This document shows positions 60,239-64,000 of a DNA stretch of 64,000 nt, piece by piece. Where the stretch lies: assembly GCA_963923025.1 (NCBI GenBank), contig CAWUKV010000003.1:8776-72775 (forward strand). Reading direction: 5' to 3'. Below the pieces are notes generated by a model. The model ran no database searches. It was given only the letters and a program-made list of their open reading frames with translations, and had not been told where the DNA came from. Each line of letters opens with the position of its first letter. The stretch's first letter is position 1. The DNA is from CAWUKV01 sp963923025. GTDB lineage: Bacteria > Cyanobacteriota > Cyanobacteriia > Phormidesmidales > Phormidesmidaceae. Made by a program: the position numbers and the translations under genes.

Positions 60239-60694
60239 CTAGGCTAGCGCAAACTCTCTCATGGCCGGGACGAAGTTACGATTTTCGTGACTGGGACGGC
60301 TGAGCTTGACGAGGGCGAAGCGCTGGGCTGTACTGAGCGACTGCCACTGTTGGTCCGACACCGACAGCTGGTGCGCCTGAGCCTTGACCTTGACCTGATC
60401 AGGCACCGTCGCCGATCGCCAGGGCGGCTGTGGGTCAATAGCCAGTAGCTTCGCAGGCTGACCCGTGTGAGCAACCACCCGCGATTGCAAATAATCTCGA
60501 TATGCCGATACCTGCTCGTGGGTATCGCAGGGCAAATCTACCAGCAACTGCCGTTCGGTCTGAGTGAACTGGTTCCAGTGAGCCAGCTTGAGCTTAACCC
60601 CACAGGTATCGAGCTTCAGCCGTACCGTCATTGGGATACACCGCAGCGATGCGACAAATTCGTCTTCAAAACTAAAAAAGGCAGAGGCTGTCAT
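60239..60694 (-). CDS. narM: Nitrate reductase-associated protein, NarM-like
   Basis: The 151-residue protein begins FFSFEDEFVASLRCIPMTVR and has CGVKLKLAHWNQF, CDTHEQVSAYRDYLQ and a C-terminal QRFALVKLSRPSHENRNFVP, matching the cyanobacterial nitrate-reductase-associated family (NarM), which is needed for nitrate reductase activity. No narB or nitrate transport genes are in the window, and I found no clear NtcA site (GTA-N8-TAC) in its leader. Confidence 0.8.
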   Translation of the reverse strand: MTASAFFSFEDEFVASLRCIPMTVRLKLDTCGVKLKLAHWNQFTQTERQLLVDLPCDTHEQVSAYRDYLQSRVVAHTGQPAKLLAIDPQPPWRSATVPDQVKVKAQAHQLSVSDQQWQSLSTAQRFALVKLSRPSHENRNFVPAMREFALA

Positions 60695-61171
60695 GGCAGA
60701 GGTTAGGGAGCCAGCAAAGTCTGCCAGTCAGTGTAATCGTCAGCCCGTGTAATCGGAAGGCCTTCCAAACAGCCCAACCTATCGGTTGGGCGTACGAGCT
60801 GTGCCCTTGCGCCGTGCTCTTGAAATTGGCCCACGCTCTTGAGATTGGGCCCACAGGCGTCAGCGATTCAAGCCGATCCACAGCCGCACCGCTGTCACCA
60901 AAATCCGACGTTCAAAATGTTTCACTATGTAAACCAAACCCCTGTCAATACATGGACTAGAGGCAATTCAACTTGACGTCACTAATGACTTACGCGACAC
61001 TACAGAAAGCCTGAGTAATCGCTTCTATTAAAGCTTCTGTTTGTAAATCTATCTTTAGAAATGTCCTGAAGCTGAGGTTTTTCCTTGGTTTATCTGGTGC
61101 ATTTTGGTTAGAGAAACGGCGCTTATGAGTTGCGATCTCATTTGGTTCAGTTCAAGGAGTCTGCGGCCTAC
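60695..61171. other. Divergent intergenic region with hairpin and short repeats
   Basis: Contains a perfect 8-bp-stem hairpin GCCCAACC-TATC-GGTTGGGC (60772-60791), a duplicated GTGTAATCG (near 60732 and 60748) and an imperfect 19/20-bp duplication starting GCTCTTGA (60817-60855). It should carry promoters for narM and the DUF2997 gene. No gene seen. Confidence 0.45.
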
Positions 61172-61393
61172 ATGGAAACCTTAGAGTTTGTGATCTACCC
61201 CGACGGTCGAGTCAAAGAGCTGGTGACCGGTATTGTGGGCACATCCTGCGCTGAGGTTACGGCCGCTATTGAGGCCCAGTTAGGCGACGTCACAACCCAG
61301 CAGAAAACATCTGAGTTCTTTGCTCAGCCTGTTCAGAACTCAACAACTGTTCAGAACTCAGCAACGTCACAGTCGACCTACACCAGTTGGTAG
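61172..61393 (+). CDS. DUF2997-type small protein
   Basis: The 73-residue protein starts METLEFVIYPDGRVKELVTG and has SCAEVTAAIEAQLGDV, the DUF2997 pattern. ATG 61172 is 12 nt after AAGGAG. The C-terminal tail (PVQNSTTVQNSATSQS) is encoded by an 18-bp duplication. DUF2997 genes commonly sit beside ycf35 and a ferredoxin in cyanobacteria, as here; function unknown. Confidence 0.78.
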   Translation: METLEFVIYPDGRVKELVTGIVGTSCAEVTAAIEAQLGDVTTQQKTSEFFAQPVQNSTTVQNSATSQSTYTSW

Positions 61394-61448
61394 CCCCATA
61401 CCAGTTGGTAGCCCTATATCAGTTGGTAGCCCCATACCAGTTGGTAGC
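61328..61448. repeat. Two adjacent 18-bp-period tandem repeats
   Basis: CTGTTCAGAACTCAxCAA occurs twice at about 61329-61364, within the DUF2997 3' end. Immediately after, ACCAGTTGGTAGCCCCAT-like units repeat four times (61382-61448), and the gene's TAG stop lies in the first. Period 18 throughout keeps frame. No spacers, so it is not a CRISPR. Confidence 0.75.
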
Positions 61449-61667
61449 AAGGTCCATCTAGTTCTCGGCACTTACTCCAGAATTGACGACCGCTGCGGAT
61501 GCGTCTCGATAATAGGCATCGCGACGTCCCATAGCCTCTTCGGTACCGCAACTCAACGAGCCGAAGCCGCAAGCCCGCTCAGCCTAATCCTCACAACGCC
61601 TTGATCAAATCAATGTTCAATGGCTGTTGTACCGTCCGATAGCCCTAAGATAATCAGCTAACTTCCC

Positions 61668-62060
61668 ATGTCGCACTTTAGCCAAATCAAAACCAAGATT
61701 CGTAACCTGCCTGCACTTCAGGCAGCGCTGACCGATCTCAAGGCTGACTGGGCCGCTGGGCCTAAGGCGGTTCGAGGCTACCAGGGTAAAACCGAAACCG
61801 CTGAGGTCGTCATTGAGCAGGACAACGGCTATGACCTGGGCTTCAAGCGCAATGCCGACACAGGCGAGTACGAGCTGGTAGCTGACCTGCAATACTGGCA
61901 CCAACCGCTTTCCGTTGAGGGCTTTCTAGGGCGGCTCACCCAGCGCTATGCCTATCACACCGTCCTCAACGAAACCAGTAGCCAAGGCTTCCAGGTTGCT
62001 GAGCAGCAGCAGCAGGCTGACGGGTCTATTCGCCTAGTCCTACAGCGCTGGAACGGCTAG
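61668..62060 (+). CDS. ycf35: Ycf35/DUF1257 protein
   Basis: The 130-residue protein starts MSHFSQIKTKIRNLPALQAA and shows the Ycf35 blocks VRGYQGKTETAEVVIEQ, YDLGFKRNADTGEYELVADL and QRYAYHTVLNETSSQGF. It is conserved in cyanobacteria and some plastid genomes, with unknown function. Between it and DUF2997 are about 270 nt containing tandem repeats. The ferredoxin follows 146 nt later. Confidence 0.88.
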   Translation: MSHFSQIKTKIRNLPALQAALTDLKADWAAGPKAVRGYQGKTETAEVVIEQDNGYDLGFKRNADTGEYELVADLQYWHQPLSVEGFLGRLTQRYAYHTVLNETSSQGFQVAEQQQQADGSIRLVLQRWNG

Positions 62061-62206
62061 GGCTTCACCGCTGAGTCCAAAGGCGATAATTGCCGAGCCT
62101 TGAAGCCGCAGCCTGCATGACTGCGGCTTTGCTATAGCCGCTATTACGATCTTTACTACCTACAGCAAAGGCTAAACAGCAGGGGTAGACAATCGAGGGT
62201 TCTGTT

Positions 62207-62722
62207 ATGTCAGCCGCGAATTCAGATCAGCCGATGGATGATGCGACGACGCGCCCACCCGAAGGTCATAAATCGGGGGTAGAACGACCTGACGGTATCT
62301 TGCCGGAGGCCGTAGCGGCACCGCGATCGCAGCTCGAACCAGAACTGGGCGGACAGCTGCGCGATGCCGCCCTACGGTCTGGGTTAGAACCGGAGTTGGG
62401 TGGACAACTGCGCCAGCGGGGAGTCTACGTAGACGAACTGACCTGCATTGGCTGTACCCACTGTGCCCACGTGGCCCGAAACACCTTCTACATTGAAGAA
62501 GACCATGGTAGGGCACGGGTTTTCCGGCAAAACGGTGACAGCGAGGCGCTGATCCAGGAGGCCATCGATACCTGCCCGGTAGACTGCATCCACTGGCTCG
62601 ACTACACCGAACTTAAGCAAAAAGAAATCGAGCGGCGCTATCAGGTCATTCCCGTAGCCGGGTTTCCTGTCTCTAAGGCCCTAATTGCTCGGCAGCAGCG
62701 GCAGGCAAAGAGAAAAACTTAG
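62207..62722 (+). CDS. Single-cluster [4Fe-4S] ferredoxin with Ycf35 association
   Basis: The 171-residue protein has one cluster motif C80-x2-C83-x2-C86 with C123-P (in ELTCIGCTHCAHVA and DTCPVDCIHW), plus an extra C127. The N-terminus is disordered and has a duplicated LEPELGGQLR (43-52 and 60-69), then VYVDELTC. The C-terminal YQVIPVAGFPVSKALI is a conserved extension. It is the redox member of the DUF2997-Ycf35-ferredoxin group, which suggests a shared electron-transfer task; that is inference. Confidence 0.85.
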   Translation: MSAANSDQPMDDATTRPPEGHKSGVERPDGILPEAVAAPRSQLEPELGGQLRDAALRSGLEPELGGQLRQRGVYVDELTCIGCTHCAHVARNTFYIEEDHGRARVFRQNGDSEALIQEAIDTCPVDCIHWLDYTELKQKEIERRYQVIPVAGFPVSKALIARQQRQAKRKT

Positions 62723-62962
62723 AAAAAACGTCCTTGAGTGTTGGTATGGCAGTCGCAGGGTGGGTTAAAGCATTCGACTGCGTCGAGGGGCTCCAGCGTC
62801 AAGAACTTCAGGTCAGGAACTGTCCCTTGTATGTTGAGAGGGGAAGCGCTAGACCGCTAGCAACTCGACGAATGCAATAGACCTCGTCAATTGCCCTTGA
62901 TCAATCCCGTTTGGGTTAATCGCTTCAAATATTATTCAGATATTCAAATAAACCAGCCCATC
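62723..62962. other. Convergent gap after the ferredoxin gene
   Basis: About 240 nt without a recognisable gene, hairpin or repeat. Both flanking genes end here. Confidence 0.4.
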
Positions 62963-64000
62963 TTAGGGCGCTGCTGGCGGCGCTTCGACCCCAACTGTAC
63001 CGTCAGTACTGACCGTGACTTGCGCTACTACGGCCTGAGCAGGCGCAATGGGCGCTTCGGGTAACGCAATTGGATACTGCGCAGCTGCGGCATTAACTGG
63101 CAGGACCTCAATCAAGCGTCCCTCTGCATCGATCGTGACCTGATAGATCAGCGGGGTTGCGATCGCGGCATCAGCCAATTGGGTTAAGACATAGTCGCTG
63201 ACACCCACAGCGGTGTCCATCGGGATGGGTGAGCCAGCCGCAACGTTACCCAATCCCGTTTCCGCCGCAGCCTCAGTCTCTGGTAATGGCACGCGCGCTG
63301 CGGTGCTGCCTCTAGATGCACCGCCCCGTTCTGCCTGTTCCAACGAGGGGGAAGATTCTGATTCGTCTGCTGATGGGTCTGGCGGCACAAAAATTACAGC
63401 TGGTGGCTCAGCGGGCGCTTCGGTCGGTTCACGGCTGGGTTGTGGGGCAGGCGCTGACCGGTCTGCCTGAAGGGCTGAGTCGGCATCTGTCGTTGCGCCA
63501 TTGGTTTCGGCAGGTTCCGACACCGTTGCGGTGGGCGGTGGGGCAGAATTTTGCCGACGAGGTAAGGTCTCAGTCTGGTTATCTGGCTGGGAGGACAGAC
63601 GACCGGCGGTGTTAGTCTCTGGTCGATTAGCAGGGGGTGAAGCGGTGGACGGCGGTGTAGAGGGTCGTTCTCGGTCAGATGCAGGGGCATCCAAATCCGC
63701 TGCATCAATCGGCGTCTCTGGCGGTACTGCCGCATCTGACTCTAACTCAGCAGCATCTGCAGGCGCACTTTCGGCAACTGCCCCAAAGTCTTCCTCAATA
63801 AAAACATCCCCCGCCGACTGAGTTGCCAGTTCGGGCTGCTGGCGTAGGGTTGCAGTTACCCCCACGGCCACCACAAAGGCCGCAGCGACCGAGCCGGTCC
63901 ATAGCAGGCGCTGACGACGGCGGCGAGACAAGGTCGCCGGGGACGCCGCCACCGGCGACAGCGCTGGCAGTACCGCCGCAGCCTGATCATACTGATCTAA
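62963..64000 (-). CDS. DUF4335-like protein, 5' end beyond window
   Basis: The frame is open to the right edge (LDQYDQAAAVLPALSPVAAS, then a basic RRRRQR and a TM helix LLWTGSVAAAFVVAVGV). After the TM comes a 180-residue Pro/Thr/Ala/Glu-rich spacer, then a C-terminal domain (VSDYVLTQLADAAIATPLIY, VTIDAEGRLIEVLPVN). This layout matches cyanobacterial DUF4335 proteins, whose role is unknown. The GTG at 63952 is internal, not a true start. Confidence 0.7.
   Translation of the reverse strand, partial: LDQYDQAAAVLPALSPVAASPATLSRRRRQRLLWTGSVAAAFVVAVGVTATLRQQPELATQSAGDVFIEEDFGAVAESAPADAAELESDAAVPPETPIDAADLDAPASDRERPSTPPSTASPPANRPETNTAGRLSSQPDNQTETLPRRQNSAPPPTATVSEPAETNGATTDADSALQADRSAPAPQPSREPTEAPAEPPAVIFVPPDPSADESESSPSLEQAERGGASRGSTAARVPLPETEAAAETGLGNVAAGSPIPMDTAVGVSDYVLTQLADAAIATPLIYQVTIDAEGRLIEVLPVNAAAAQYPIALPEAPIAPAQAVVAQVTVSTDGTVGVEAPPAAP

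Noticed and set aside
61382..61448. CRISPR array
   Set aside because: 18-bp units repeat head to tail without spacers and there are no cas genes.
63501..63821. 106-codon plus-strand frame and other frames at 63213-63615
   Set aside because: Shadows of the Pro/Ala-rich spacer of the DUF4335-like gene on the opposite strand.

Overview
The window is chromosomal DNA from a cyanobacterium. Evidence: many HIP1 octamers (GCGATCGC, e.g. around 16443-16456), cyanobacterial family genes (Ycf35/DUF1257, DUF2997, DUF3318, DUF3153, a NarM-like protein, a UbiA/PlqA prenyltransferase, a DUF4335-like protein), an lpx/bamA envelope cluster and a CyaB-type GAF adenylyl cyclase. An XisI remnant, IS3 and IS66 transposases and small TA-flanked repeats would suit a filamentous, Leptolyngbya-like strain, but the genus is a guess.

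Layout. 1-5201 (minus): bamA-lpxC-fabZ-lpxA-lpxB, with lpxB cut by the window edge. 5434-12854 (minus): purC, a two-GAF adenylyl cyclase, lysS, then nadE. 11088-15684 (minus): an NAD operon pncB-nadD-nrtR-nadE, with one palindrome over the promoter that is a candidate NrtR operator. 16136-19761: plqA/ubiA, a VOC protein, a 42-residue membrane peptide, a zinc-finger pRiA4b ORF-3-like protein and a cupin. 19854-24084: a TPR/TM protein, a DUF3153 lipoprotein and a large UPF0182 membrane protein, overlapping or nearly touching. 24593-27875: an orphan substrate-binding lipoprotein with a Rieske oxygenase, then a divergent SRPBCC/MarR pair with a palindromic operator candidate. 27940-31906 (minus): an RTX protein with three 456-bp repeats, then an ECF sigma/anti-sigma pair.

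31907-35552 is an accessory, decaying region: small repeats, an IS3-family element whose orfB is broken by a TA-flanked 113-bp MITE, a truncated IS66 transposase abutting that element, and a 3' fragment of xisI. Housekeeping resumes after it: LD-carboxypeptidase, rhomboid protease, SPFH protein, rlmN, a zinc-ribbon peptide, uvrC, a CheY-like regulator, an aminotransferase, an EamA transporter, a tRNA-dihydrouridine synthase, DUF3318, a WcaI-like glycosyltransferase, a second UPF0182 protein, a NagB-like deaminase, speA, a membrane protein, an Hsp70-like protein, narM, the DUF2997-Ycf35-ferredoxin cluster, and a DUF4335-like protein cut by the right edge.

The most interesting signals are: (i) a three-copy MITE family, one copy precisely interrupting a transposase gene; (ii) an 11-nt stretch in the bamA ribosome-binding region exactly complementary to the conserved core of the cyanobacterial sRNA Yfr1; (iii) the NrtR operon and operator candidate; (iv) the orphan binding protein/Rieske oxygenase cassette; (v) a cyclase in which both GAF domains keep the NKFDE cyclic-nucleotide signature. 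No complete tRNA, rRNA or CRISPR array was found by eye.
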